A stretch of 64,000 nucleotides of DNA from Ochrobactrum quorumnocens (lineage in GTDB: Bacteria; Pseudomonadota; Alphaproteobacteria; Rhizobiales; Rhizobiaceae), in NCBI RefSeq assembly GCF_002278035.1, contig NZ_CP022605.1, positions 186,001 through 250,000 of the forward strand, written 5' to 3'. Positions within the stretch are counted from its first letter, which is position 1. Every line of letters starts with the position of its first letter. Under the pieces are notes generated by a model. The model saw nothing but the letters and a program-made list of their open reading frames with translations. It searched no databases and was not told the DNA's origin. Below, piece by piece: positions 1 to 8,531 of this stretch. The translations under genes and the position numbers were made by a program.

Positions 1-305
1 CCCTTCGCAAAGTTGCAAGCGCGATGCAAAAAGTGCTGACCAAGGATCCAGGGGAAACCTTTTTCATCGAAGGTCATACAGATGCCGTGGGTTCTGATCG
101 TTCAAATCTTGTGCTTTCCGACCAACGAGCGGAATCTGTCGCAAGCCTGCTGACGGAAGTTTATGATATCCCAGCAGAAAATCTTGTAACTCAAGGGTAC
201 GGCGAACGGTTTCTGAAAATCCGTACGCAAACGGCCGAACAGGAAAACCGCCGCGTAACAATCAGGCGAGTGACACCATTGGTTCGTCCTGTGGCGCAGC
301 GTTAA
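1..305 (+). CDS. OmpA-family C-terminal peptidoglycan-binding domain (5' partial)
   Basis: The reading frame is open from the window edge (first full codon at base 3), so the true start lies upstream and only about the last 100 residues are seen. They form an OmpA-like domain: the EGHTDAVGS stretch, the downstream LSDQRAESV helix and the terminal ENRRVTI segment are the usual peptidoglycan-contact signature of OmpA/Pal/MotB-type proteins. It would hold an outer-membrane protein or lipoprotein to the cell wall in the periplasm. The N-terminal part is missing, so barrel, lipoprotein or other fusion cannot be told apart. It ends in a strong convergent hairpin shared with the next gene. Confidence 0.85.
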   Translation, partial: LRKVASAMQKVLTKDPGETFFIEGHTDAVGSDRSNLVLSDQRAESVASLLTEVYDIPAENLVTQGYGERFLKIRTQTAEQENRRVTIRRVTPLVRPVAQR

Positions 306-316
306 ATCGACTTGAG

Positions 317-351
317 TTAGTTCGGTCAGGCACAAACACTGACCGAACTAA
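317..351. terminator. Convergent hairpin between OmpA-family gene and dehydrogenase gene
   Basis: A perfect 13-bp inverted repeat (317-329 with 339-351, arms TTAGTTCGGTCAG / CTGACCGAACTAA) with a 9-nt loop sits between two convergent genes. There is no long T tract, so it may act as a bidirectional terminator or an mRNA 3'-end stabiliser. Confidence 0.6.
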
Positions 352-367
352 TCTGAGCTAGAGTGGC

Positions 368-1378
368 TCACGCGGGGACGAATTGCACTTTCATCGTGGC
401 AGGGTCGCCACTTTGCTTTGTAAAAAATGACAGCATTTCTTCAATCGGCAGGCGATGCGATATCAGACGTGCCATGTGGCCTTGATCGTTCTGAAGAATT
501 GACAATGCTTGCGGAATATTACGGTTTAGCGAGTGCGAACCTGCTATGCGTATCTGACGGCGGAAAATCTCAAACGGCGCCACTGAAATACGCGCGTCAG
601 GTGCACATACGCCAAACACCAGTACCGTTCCACCATCTGCCGTAAAGCCGACCATACCTTCTGCAACCTTGGCAATTCCTGTTGCATCAGCGACAAAGTC
701 AAAGCTTTTCTTCCGCGCCTCAAGTTCATCCGAGCCAGAAATAACTGGCTCAAGCCCAAGGCTCTCAGTGAATGCAAGCCGGTGCTCATTAATATCGGCA
801 ACAGCAACGTTCGCTACACCTTGTGCTTTGAGCGACAGCGCAAGCAGCAAGCCAATCGGGCCGGCGCCAAATACCAGTGCTGTCTCAGCTCCTTGCGGGC
901 CGGGTTTCAGTTCGGCTGCTCCAAGCCCATTGAGCACACAAGCCAGCGGCTCTGCCAGAGCCGCAACATCGAAAGGCAGATCACCGATGAGATGCAGATG
1001 TCGCGCGTTCACAAGGCTCTTGTCCGCGAAACCACCGTTATGCGTCACGCCATAAGCCTTCAGGTCCAAGCAAAGATTGGTCAGACCCTTCCGGCAGGCA
1101 CGGCAATGCCCACAGGGTATATTCGGATCGACCGCGACGCGATCCCCGGGCTTAACGTTGGTTACGTCCTCAGCAACAGCAAGTACAACACCAACATATT
1201 CATGTCCCGGCACGAGCGGAAATGCACTGGAGCCATAGCGTCCATGCAACACGTCGATGTCGGTATGACACAGACCCGACGCTTTGACATCGATCAAGGC
1301 ATGGCCGGGCTTTAGCTCGGGGTCGGGCAATTGGGCGAGCTCCGCAACGCCATGCCCGGTAAAATATATGGCTTTCAT
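368..1378 (-). CDS. Zinc-dependent medium-chain polyol dehydrogenase
   Basis: 336-residue MDR-family dehydrogenase (GroES-like then PF00107 Rossmann domain). Visible are catalytic zinc ligands C37, H59, E60, a full structural zinc set C89/C92/C95/C103 and the nucleotide motif GAGPIG near residue 171. I start at 1378 because AAGGTG precedes that ATG at a proper distance; an upstream in-frame codon at 1396 has no such site. Relatives are sorbitol, arabitol and threonine dehydrogenases. The neighbours (SDR dehydrogenase, tagatose-type kinase, PF08013 protein) recall the Agrobacterium D-altritol/galactitol pathway, where a PF00107 enzyme oxidises D-altritol to D-tagatose. That role is inference; sorbitol or another polyol is possible. 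Last gene of the minus-strand cluster. Confidence 0.85.
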   Translation of the reverse strand: MKAIYFTGHGVAELAQLPDPELKPGHALIDVKASGLCHTDIDVLHGRYGSSAFPLVPGHEYVGVVLAVAEDVTNVKPGDRVAVDPNIPCGHCRACRKGLTNLCLDLKAYGVTHNGGFADKSLVNARHLHLIGDLPFDVAALAEPLACVLNGLGAAELKPGPQGAETALVFGAGPIGLLLALSLKAQGVANVAVADINEHRLAFTESLGLEPVISGSDELEARKKSFDFVADATGIAKVAEGMVGFTADGGTVLVFGVCAPDARISVAPFEIFRRQIRIAGSHSLNRNIPQALSILQNDQGHMARLISHRLPIEEMLSFFTKQSGDPATMKVQFVPA

Positions 1379-1408
1379 TTCTGCACCTTGGAGCACATTG
1401 CGAATGCC

Positions 1409-1480
1409 AGAAACGGCTTTCGACGAAAATTCGCGTTAGAACAAACGGCTAGAACACGGATCTGATTGAAACGCGCTCTA
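1409..1480. repeat. Dispersed intergenic palindromic repeat, copy 1
   Basis: Noncoding sequence between the two dehydrogenase genes. It shares an ordered set of short blocks with 26633-26730: a GAAA(C/T)GG-type block, then GCGTTA.AACAAACGG.TAGA, then a GATCT.ATT stretch, ending GCGCT. This is the form of the repetitive elements scattered through Brucella/Ochrobactrum intergenic regions. Confidence 0.5.
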
Positions 1481-1489
1481 AGAGATGGC

Positions 1490-2272
1490 TCAAGCCATCC
1501 AGTTGCCACCATCGACACCAAAAGTCTGAGCGAGGATGTAATCGCTGTCAGATGAAGCAAGGAATAAGGCCATGCCTGTGATATCTTCGGGCGTGGCAAA
1601 GCGACCAATTGGTACCGATTTAGCAACGGCCGCTTTCTTCTCACCGGACTTTAGTCCTTCCCATTTGGCAAAATTTGCATCTACCACTTCCCAATGTTCC
1701 CCATCGACAACGCCCGGTGCGATCGCATTGACCTGGATGTTGTGCTTGACAAGAGCAAGTGCTGCCGACTGGGTAGCCGAGATAATCGCAGCTTTAGACA
1801 GGCAATAAAGCGTCACCAATGCTTCGCCACGACGGCCAGCCTGGCTCGCCATGTTGATGATTTTACCGCCGCGCCCGCGCTCTATCATCACATTCGACAC
1901 CGCTTTCATCATGAATAGCGGACCTTTAAGATTGATGCCGAGTACGCTTTCATAACTGTCTTCGGTGATCGCATTGATCGGTGCCATATCGAAGATAGCC
2001 GCGTTGTTGACTAGAATGTTTATGCCACCATATTCCTTATCGATATCGGCCACGACTTTCTCGATATCTGCAAGGTTAGTCACATCGAGCTTAACCGCCT
2101 TCACAGCACTGCCCAGACTGCGCGCCGCCTCTTCTGCGCGCTCAATATTGATGTCGGCGATGATGACTTTCGCGCCCTCACGCGCGTAGGCTTCTGCAAA
2201 GCCAAGACCGATACCACGTGCGGCACCGGTGATAAGGGCAACTTTGTCTTTTAGTCTCGTGGGCATACTCAT
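1490..2272 (-). CDS. smoS: SDR-family polyol (sorbitol/galactitol) 2-dehydrogenase
   Basis: 260-residue classical short-chain dehydrogenase, NAD-dependent, cytoplasmic. Cofactor motif TGAARGIG at 15-22, NNAA at 89-92, catalytic S143, Y156, K160. Length and the C-terminal GVDGGNWMA ending match the SmoS/PolS/galactitol-dehydrogenase group, which oxidises sorbitol to fructose or galactitol to tagatose. GGAG lies 7 nt before the chosen ATG; a second ATG two codons in is less well placed. It lies 31 bp after the ABC ATPase gene in the same transcription unit, so it probably acts on the polyol that importer brings in. Family call is firm; the exact substrate is not. Confidence 0.88.
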   Translation of the reverse strand: MSMPTRLKDKVALITGAARGIGLGFAEAYAREGAKVIIADINIERAEEAARSLGSAVKAVKLDVTNLADIEKVVADIDKEYGGINILVNNAAIFDMAPINAITEDSYESVLGINLKGPLFMMKAVSNVMIERGRGGKIINMASQAGRRGEALVTLYCLSKAAIISATQSAALALVKHNIQVNAIAPGVVDGEHWEVVDANFAKWEGLKSGEKKAAVAKSVPIGRFATPEDITGMALFLASSDSDYILAQTFGVDGGNWMA

Positions 2273-2303
2273 GGGAAGTCTCCGGGAGAGTTATTCACTG
2301 CAC

Positions 2304-3431
2304 TCAACGATGCGTTTTCTTATCAGAAAGCAGAAGTGGATGACGCTCACGCCGTTCGAGCGCCAATCCATCAGATTTGAAGAGATGTGCGTCAGCCGGG
2401 TTAAAGCCAAGCTTGGCGACTTCATGGGTGCGTGCAGTGCTGCCACCACCAGCTTCAGCAACGATCAGGTCCTTCGCAGCCGAATTCTGTACATAAAGGT
2501 ATGTTTCGCCACCCAGACGTTCGACGACCATAATCTCACCATCCAGAGTGCCATCACTTGCCGGATGAAGATGTTCAGGACGAACACCAAGGACCAGTGA
2601 TGCACCGATATCGACTCCGTTGCTCTTAACTGGCACCGTCACGCTATTGCCGTCCGCAAGTACGACGGTAACGCCCTCTGCATCCACTGCTTTCACCTTA
2701 ACATCGATGAAGTTCATGGTTGGCGAACCGATGAAGCCCGCAACGAATTGATTGACGGGGTGATGATAGAGCTCAAGCGGTGAACCAAGCTGCTCAACCT
2801 TGCCATCACGCAGAACAACAATCTTATCAGCAAGCGTCATCGCTTCGACCTGATCGTGTGTCACGTAGATCATGGTTGCATTCAGGCGATCATGAAGACG
2901 AGCCAGCTCGATACGCATCTGCACGCGCAGCGCTGCATCAAGGTTCGACAGCGGCTCATCAAAGAGGAAAATCTTCGGCTCACGAACCATGGCGCGACCA
3001 ATGGCAACGCGCTGGCGTTGACCACCTGAAAGCTGACCTGGCTTGCGATCTAAAAGCTGATCGAGCTGAAGTGTCTTCGCCACCTCTTCGACTTTCCGGT
3101 CACGCTCTGACTTGGGAATTTTTGCGAGTTTGAGTGCGAAGCCCATATTGTCACGCACATTCATATGCGGATAAAGCGCATATGTCTGGAAGACCATCGC
3201 CAAACCGCGTTCATCAGGCGGCACATCATTACATTGCTGGCCATCAATGGTGAGATCACCCCCGGTGATTTCTTCAAGCCCGGCAATCATCCGCAATAGC
3301 GTGGACTTACCTGATCCAGATGGACCGACAAAAACCACAAACTCGCGGTCTTCAATATTCAGATCAACGCCTTTGATGACATCGACGTTGCCGTAGGATT
3401 TGGTCGCATTATGGAAAGAAAGCGTGGCCAT
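2304..3431 (-). CDS. smoK: Polyol ABC importer ATPase (SmoK/MalK type)
   Basis: 375-residue CUT1-type ABC ATPase. Walker A GPSGSGKS at 36-43, signature LSGGQ at 134-138, Walker B FLFDEP near 155-160, H-loop in VTHDQ, then a C-terminal OB-fold regulatory half containing the RPEHL motif typical of MalK/UgpC. It powers the permease pair encoded just upstream. RBS AAAGGG precedes the ATG, 10 bp after the stop of the permease gene. The whole unit has the order of rhizobial smoEFGK for sorbitol/mannitol uptake. Substrate could also be galactitol or altritol given the tagatose genes nearby. Confidence 0.92.
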   Translation of the reverse strand: MATLSFHNATKSYGNVDVIKGVDLNIEDREFVVFVGPSGSGKSTLLRMIAGLEEITGGDLTIDGQQCNDVPPDERGLAMVFQTYALYPHMNVRDNMGFALKLAKIPKSERDRKVEEVAKTLQLDQLLDRKPGQLSGGQRQRVAIGRAMVREPKIFLFDEPLSNLDAALRVQMRIELARLHDRLNATMIYVTHDQVEAMTLADKIVVLRDGKVEQLGSPLELYHHPVNQFVAGFIGSPTMNFIDVKVKAVDAEGVTVVLADGNSVTVPVKSNGVDIGASLVLGVRPEHLHPASDGTLDGEIMVVERLGGETYLYVQNSAAKDLIVAEAGGGSTARTHEVAKLGFNPADAHLFKSDGLALERRERHPLLLSDKKTHR

Positions 3432-3441
3432 GGGGTTCCCT

Positions 3442-4269
3442 TTATTTCACGGCGCCGAAGGTGAGACCGCGCACCAGCTGGCGCTGGGTGATCCAACCAA
3501 AGACAAGGATTGGCGCGATGGCGAGCGTGGAAGCCGCCGAGAGTTTTGCCCAGAACAGCCCTTCTGGCGATGAGAAGGACGCGATGAAGGCGGTTAGCGG
3601 ACCGGCCTTGGATGCCGTCAGATTGAGGCTCCAGAATGCTTCGTTCCAGCAAAGAATAATCGAGAGAAGTGCGGTTGAGGCGATGCCTGGCAAGCTGAGC
3701 GGCAGTAGCAGATAACGGATTTGCTGGCCCACTTTTGCACCATCCATGCGACTGGCTTCAAGAATTTCGTGCGGCACTTCCTTGAAGAAAGAATAGAGCA
3801 TCCAGACCACAATAGGCAGGTTGGACAATGTGAAGATGATAATGAGGCCGGTGCGAGTGTCGAGCATTCCACTGTCGCGGGCGAGCAGATAGATCGGGAC
3901 AAGAACGCCCACAGCTGGAAGCATCTTGGTTGAAAGCATCCAAAGCAAAAGATCCTTGGTACGCCTACCCGGGAAAAATGCTGCTGCATAAGCCGCGGGC
4001 ACCGCGATGATGAGTGAGAGGATCGTTGCCCCCACGCTTTCAACGATACTATTCATCGCATAACGGAAATAATCCGCTCGCTGATTGACCGCCTCGAAGT
4101 TCTCAAGCGTTGGAGAAAATAAAAGCTTTGGCGGTGCCACAGCGTCGATTTCAGTTTTGAATGCTGCGAGCAACATCCAAAGGATCGGAAAGAACATCAG
4201 GAGCGCCACAATCCAGCCAATGATACCGGCGGAGACTGTGGCCTTGTTGAATTTACGTTTTGCAGCCAT
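3442..4269 (-). CDS. smoG: Polyol ABC importer permease (SmoG type)
   Basis: 275-residue inner-membrane permease of the MalG/SmoG type: N-terminal membrane segment at about 14-36, several more hydrophobic segments and the cytoplasmic EAA loop EASRMDGAKVGQQIRYLLLP that docks on the ATPase. The gene is separated from smoF by 9 bp and from smoK by 10 bp, so the three are surely cotranscribed. Nothing looks broken. Confidence 0.92.
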   Translation of the reverse strand: MAAKRKFNKATVSAGIIGWIVALLMFFPILWMLLAAFKTEIDAVAPPKLLFSPTLENFEAVNQRADYFRYAMNSIVESVGATILSLIIAVPAAYAAAFFPGRRTKDLLLWMLSTKMLPAVGVLVPIYLLARDSGMLDTRTGLIIIFTLSNLPIVVWMLYSFFKEVPHEILEASRMDGAKVGQQIRYLLLPLSLPGIASTALLSIILCWNEAFWSLNLTASKAGPLTAFIASFSSPEGLFWAKLSAASTLAIAPILVFGWITQRQLVRGLTFGAVK

Positions 4270-4278
4270 CTCAGCCTC

Positions 4279-5196
4279 CTAATTATCCAGATTGCGCGCG
4301 ACTGTGCGGATGAGGAAAAAGGCGACAATATTGGCGAGGACGATAGCAATAACGCCCGCAGCCGATGCGCCGCCGATATCCCATTGCAGCAGCGCTTTGA
4401 GATAGATGAAATAGGTGAGCGTGGTGGTGGCGATACCCGGACCGCCCGAAGTGGTCACAAGAATTTCTGCAAAGATTGATAGAAGGAAGATCGTCTCAAT
4501 CATGATGACGACCGAGATCGGCCGCAACAAGTGAGGCAGAATGATGTAGTAAAACATCGCCGGCCCCTTGGCTCCGTCAAGGCGAGCGGCTTCCATTTGT
4601 TCGCGATCGAGCGACTGCATCGCAGTCATTAGGATAAGCGTTGCAAAGGGCACCCATTGCCATGAAACAATCATGATGATTGAAGCCATGGGAAATTGCG
4701 AAAACCAGTCGATAACCGGCAGTCCAAAGCTACGCGAAATAAAAGCAAAGAAGCCGTTCACCGGATGCATTAGCAGGTTTTTCCAGATCAGCGCAGACAC
4801 GGTTGGCATGACAAAAAATGGCGCAATGACCAGAAGACGCGCTATGTTTTTGCCAAAGAAATCCTGATCAAAAATAACGGCGAATAAAACACCCAGTACA
4901 ATAGATATGGCCAGGACAGATCCAAGCAGGATCAATGTATTAGCAATGGCAGACCATAGTCCTGGGTCCGACAGAAGAAACGAATAATTCGATACGCCCG
5001 CAAAGCCCGTCACAAATGGATTGATCAGATTATAATACTGGAATGAAAACCACAGCGTCATTGCCAGCGGCACAATCATCCACAAAAGCAGTACAATCAC
5101 AGCTGGCGCGAGCAGAGGACCGGTACGGATACTACGGCGCGATCTGGATGCAAAACGAGATTTGGTGCCGGTGACGGCAACGTTGTCAGATGGCAT
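4279..5196 (-). CDS. smoF: Polyol ABC importer permease (SmoF type)
   Basis: 305-residue MalF/SmoF-type permease with a basic N-terminus, six or so hydrophobic segments starting near residue 27, and the EAA loop EAARLDGAKGPAMFYYIILP. It partners with SmoG to form the membrane channel. A 206-bp gap with a palindromic repeat separates it from the binding-protein gene upstream, which may lower its expression relative to that gene. Confidence 0.92.
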   Translation of the reverse strand: MPSDNVAVTGTKSRFASRSRRSIRTGPLLAPAVIVLLLWMIVPLAMTLWFSFQYYNLINPFVTGFAGVSNYSFLLSDPGLWSAIANTLILLGSVLAISIVLGVLFAVIFDQDFFGKNIARLLVIAPFFVMPTVSALIWKNLLMHPVNGFFAFISRSFGLPVIDWFSQFPMASIIMIVSWQWVPFATLILMTAMQSLDREQMEAARLDGAKGPAMFYYIILPHLLRPISVVIMIETIFLLSIFAEILVTTSGGPGIATTTLTYFIYLKALLQWDIGGASAAGVIAIVLANIVAFFLIRTVARNLDN

Positions 5197-5253
5197 TGAA
5201 TGCCCCTCCCTTCCCGCTCATGCTCTCACTCCACTAAGAGCCTGCGAAAATTA

Positions 5254-5350
5254 CAGCGGTTCCGGTTGAGATTAAATCGACGGAACCGCTCTAACTCTTC
5301 GTTTCGACGCATTATCCCATACAAAGCCGTTTCACGATTTTGTTTGGAAC
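5254..5350. repeat. Palindromic repeat between smoE and smoF
   Basis: Starts with a perfect 10-bp inverted repeat (AGCGGTTCCG at 5255-5264, CGGAACCGCT at 5281-5290) followed by blocks (CTCTAACTCTTCG, CGACGCATTA, AAAGCCGTTTCACGATTTTG) of the kind found in Rhizobiales dispersed intergenic repeats. It lies inside the transporter operon, after the binding-protein gene. Confidence 0.55.
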
Positions 5351-5402
5351 ACCCCAAACTTGCTGTCCTTTTGCAATCGGACAGCAAGCATTGGCTTCCT
5401 GA

Positions 5403-6722
5403 CTACTTGATGTAGCCAGCCTGCGTCATCATCTGCTCAGCCTGTCGCTGCGCACCATCAAGAGCCGCATCGACAGTTTGCTGGCCTGCAACAGCCGAAG
5501 AAATCGCCTGACCAACAATCGTACCGATTGCCTGGAATTCAGGGATAGCTACAAACTGGATGCCTGTGTACGGAACAGGGTCCTTGGTGGGCTTTGTGGG
5601 ATCAGCGGACTCGATTGCCTTGAGAACAGTTTCAGCGAAGGGTGCTGCCTTCTTGTAGTTCTCATTGGAATACGTGGATTGACGCGTGCCCGGAGGAACA
5701 GCAACCCAACCCTCCTTCTCACCGACCAACTCCACATACTTCTTGGAGGTAGCCCATTTCAGGAACGATTTTGCAGCTTCCGCCTTGCTGGTTGAGGCCG
5801 GAATTGCAAGGTTCCATGACCATGCCCATGCCGAGCCATTCGGCGTCACTTCAACAGGCGCCTTGGTAAAAGCAACCTTATCGGCTACCTGGCTCTGTGT
5901 CTTGTCGTAGATGCGTCCTGCTGCGGATGTCGCATCGATCCACATAGCGCAATGACCAGTCGAGAAGAGAGCCTGATTTTCGTTGAAGCCATTGGACGTG
6001 ATTCCGGGAGGGCCTGCTTCTTTCATCAGATCGACGTAGAAGCTAATTGCCCTCTTCCATTCGTCCGAATTGATTTGCGGTTTCCACTGCTCATCGAACC
6101 AACGTCCGCCATATGTGTTTACGAGCGTGCCAAGATAGGCCATGTTTTCGCCCCAGCCCGGTTTTCCTCGCAGGCAGAGACCGTACTGCTCTTTGGACTT
6201 ATCGGTAAGCTTGGTCGCAAATTCCTTGATCTGCTCATAGGTCGGCTCATCCGGCATTTTGAGGCCAGCTGCTTCAAACAGATCCTTGCGATATAGGGTG
6301 AACGAGCTTTCTGCGTAGAACGGTACGGCGTAGAGCTTATCCTCAACCGTTAAGCCCGCACGGACAGGCTTGATCAGATCGTCATAATCATAATCGTCGC
6401 CGAGATCATCCACCTCTAGCAGCCATCCTGCTTTACCCCAGATTGGCGCTTCATAACCACCGATGGTCATGATGTCGAACTGGCCACTTTTAGTTGCAAT
6501 GTCGGTGGTAACACGCTGGCGCAGAACGTTTTCTTCAAGAACTACCCAGTTAAGCTTGTTGCCGGTTTCCTTTTCCCATTCCGACGAAAGCTTCTGCATG
6601 ATGATCATGTCAGCGTTGTTCACAGTGGCAATGGTCAATTCTTCAGCTGAAGCAGCCCCCGAAAGAATGGCTAGCCCCGCAACTGACGCAATTAGCCCAG
6701 CTACATAAGATTTGGTTCGCAT
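5403..6722 (-). CDS. smoE: Polyol ABC importer periplasmic binding protein (SmoE type)
   Basis: 439-residue extracellular solute-binding protein family 1, the substrate receptor of the SmoEFGK importer. Basic residues, a hydrophobic core and the GAASA|EE region form a clear Sec signal peptide (about 1-26). The start at 6722 is fixed by AAGGAGG; the frame is open further upstream but without a site. The body (TIATVNNADM, then the FDIMTIGGYEAP region) matches sorbitol/mannitol binding proteins. It is the first gene of its operon; a candidate operator lies about 40 bp upstream. Confidence 0.9.
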   Translation of the reverse strand: MRTKSYVAGLIASVAGLAILSGAASAEELTIATVNNADMIIMQKLSSEWEKETGNKLNWVVLEENVLRQRVTTDIATKSGQFDIMTIGGYEAPIWGKAGWLLEVDDLGDDYDYDDLIKPVRAGLTVEDKLYAVPFYAESSFTLYRKDLFEAAGLKMPDEPTYEQIKEFATKLTDKSKEQYGLCLRGKPGWGENMAYLGTLVNTYGGRWFDEQWKPQINSDEWKRAISFYVDLMKEAGPPGITSNGFNENQALFSTGHCAMWIDATSAAGRIYDKTQSQVADKVAFTKAPVEVTPNGSAWAWSWNLAIPASTSKAEAAKSFLKWATSKKYVELVGEKEGWVAVPPGTRQSTYSNENYKKAAPFAETVLKAIESADPTKPTKDPVPYTGIQFVAIPEFQAIGTIVGQAISSAVAGQQTVDAALDGAQRQAEQMMTQAGYIK

Positions 6723-7119
6723 CTCGTCTCCTCCTTTACGAATGCATAGCAAAATTCTTACATGTGTAAAATTTATGAACAGTAGTTTGCTTCTTGTCAA
6801 GCGAGGCTTTTATGCAGTTCAGAGGACTGATATGCTATCAGCAAAAGCTCATTTACGATAAGAAATATTCTGTTTTTTTGCCCGCACATGCACGGTATTC
6901 GCGCTCGCACATCTCCGGGCGAATGAGATTATTAGTTTTACTTCAAATAGTTATATGGAATACATCGCATTCAAAATTTTAGATAATAAGTGATAAGGTT
7001 CAATGACCATCATCGTGACTTCCGCACATCGGGAAGCCAGACATCAATCAGCGACAGTGATCATGCGATATACGACTTTGGTGGTAATCTCTCTGCAAAC
7101 TAACGATCTGAATTCAGCA
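6723..7119. other. Intergenic region upstream of smoE
   Basis: AT-rich noncoding stretch between the LacI gene and smoE that should hold the smoE promoter. Apart from the operator-like inverted repeat at 6758-6769 I see no gene or RNA that I can support. Confidence 0.5.
6758..6769. promoter_or_regulatory. Candidate LacI-family operator upstream of smoE
   Basis: TTACA-TG-TGTAA, a perfect 5-bp inverted repeat with a 2-nt spacer, 36 bp before the smoE start. A near copy (TTACACGTGATAA) lies upstream of the divergent ribose-type importer operon, on the other side of the LacI gene. Even-spaced palindromes are typical LacI-family targets. Inference only. Confidence 0.4.
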
Positions 7120-8151
7120 TCAGGCTGAACCGCGCATGATAAGGTGACTATCAAGCCGGCGCACTTCCGTTTCAATGGCGGCACCGCTTTCTTGGGCATT
7201 GATACGTGAGAACAGCATATCAAGCCCGAGCTGAGCAATATTGCGATAATCCTGCGCTACAGTTGTCAAAGGCGGACAAGTGAAGCGACTAAGAGGGTGA
7301 TCATCGTGGCCAGCCACGCGGAAATCACAACCTTCTTCGCGTCCGACATGGCGTCTGCGTTCAAATGCAGCGGAGATCACGCCGAAGGCAAGGCGATCAT
7401 TCGCACAAAGTACAGTTCGGGTTGGAAAGCCGCCACGATCAAGAATTCGCCCTGCTTCCTGATATCCAAGCTCTTCAAAATTCCAGTTCTTGGCGGTCAT
7501 TGGCAGAACAATGGGTTCAGTTCCAAGTCGTTCCATAGTTGCAATATAAGCCGCACGACGGTCGAGCGCATTCTGATTAACGGCAGGCATCTCCAAAAAA
7601 CATGGATGCTCTCCCGTACGACACAAATATTCGGTTATATTACCGATGCTTTGACGATTATCAGTGCCGACAAAAGGCTGATCTTCGCTGATACGATTAT
7701 CGAGGAAGACTACCGGCATTGAATTCGAAAGGCTGGCCAGCAGTTTGGCGTCTGTATCAAAACCGAGCGGCGCCATAAGAACGCCCGCAATCTTGAGCGA
7801 CATCAACGTGCGCATAGCGCGTGCTTCCAGCTTTCTGTCCCCATGCGAGGACAACACAATTGTCCAATAGCCTTCAGCCAGACAACGCATTTCGATCTGA
7901 CGGATTATTTCCGCGTAAAAGGGGTCAGAAATATGCGGAACAATGACGCCAATGTTTTTTGGCTTCTTCCTGTTAAGGCTGACAGCAAAGATATTGGGTT
8001 GATAATTGTAGTCTTTAAGCGCCCTTTCGATACGGGCCCGGGTCGAAGGCTTAACACTCTCAGGATTGTCAAAATATTTAGACACAGTGGGACGAGACAG
8101 GCCGCTTGCAACAGCAAACTCCTCCATCGTCCTGATCCTGTTATCGCCCAT
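7120..8151 (-). CDS. LacI-family transcriptional regulator of the polyol region
   Basis: 343 residues: N-terminal helix-turn-helix with a hinge (FAVASGLSRPTVSKYF around 12-27, then a YNYQPN hinge segment) followed by a periplasmic-binding-protein-like effector domain of normal length. It lies between the two transport operons, with the SmoE unit downstream on the same strand and the second importer divergent. It probably represses one or both until a polyol or derived sugar binds. A weak purine-rich site precedes the ATG. Family call is firm; targets are inferred from position and from the shared palindromes. Confidence 0.88.
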   Translation of the reverse strand: MGDNRIRTMEEFAVASGLSRPTVSKYFDNPESVKPSTRARIERALKDYNYQPNIFAVSLNRKKPKNIGVIVPHISDPFYAEIIRQIEMRCLAEGYWTIVLSSHGDRKLEARAMRTLMSLKIAGVLMAPLGFDTDAKLLASLSNSMPVVFLDNRISEDQPFVGTDNRQSIGNITEYLCRTGEHPCFLEMPAVNQNALDRRAAYIATMERLGTEPIVLPMTAKNWNFEELGYQEAGRILDRGGFPTRTVLCANDRLAFGVISAAFERRRHVGREEGCDFRVAGHDDHPLSRFTCPPLTTVAQDYRNIAQLGLDMLFSRINAQESGAAIETEVRRLDSHLIMRGSA

Positions 8152-8531
8152 TATACGCTCTTCCCGATCCGGCCAGAACTGTTAACTGACAGGCCTATTT
8201 TCTTTCTATGCGTAAATTTATTTTTACATAGAAGCAACACGAATTTATCTTTCGCACCGTTTTGCCCCTGATTTCCCATGAGAATTTCAACGGAAATCGG
8301 TGAATTTACAGGCTTTAAATCGTTATAATTTTTACACGTGATAATTTTTATATTGACTCGTTGAACAAGCTCTATCATGTCTAAGGAAAGCTCGGTGTTG
8401 GGCTCGTGAAGGAACCTGCCCTTCAGGGAGGTTTCAAGATTGGAAACAGTCTTGAGCCCGCAGGAAGATGTTATTTGTGTCCCCAGTCAGAAGGACGATC
8501 CGGCAAATGCCGGTTCTATTCGGAGGAAATC
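8152..8531. other. Divergent promoter region, LacI gene / second sugar importer
   Basis: 380 bp with no supported gene. It holds an AT-rich core around 8320-8360 with the operator-like palindrome and a TTGACT hexamer near 8355 that could be part of a promoter for the plus-strand operon; no convincing -10 at ideal spacing was found. Confidence 0.45.
8332..8344. promoter_or_regulatory. Candidate LacI-family operator upstream of second importer
   Basis: TTACACGTGATAA, an imperfect version of the smoE-upstream palindrome, set in symmetric AT-rich flanks (AATTTTTACAC...GATAATTTTT). It is about 190 bp before the binding-protein start and 180 bp from the LacI start. Confidence 0.35.
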
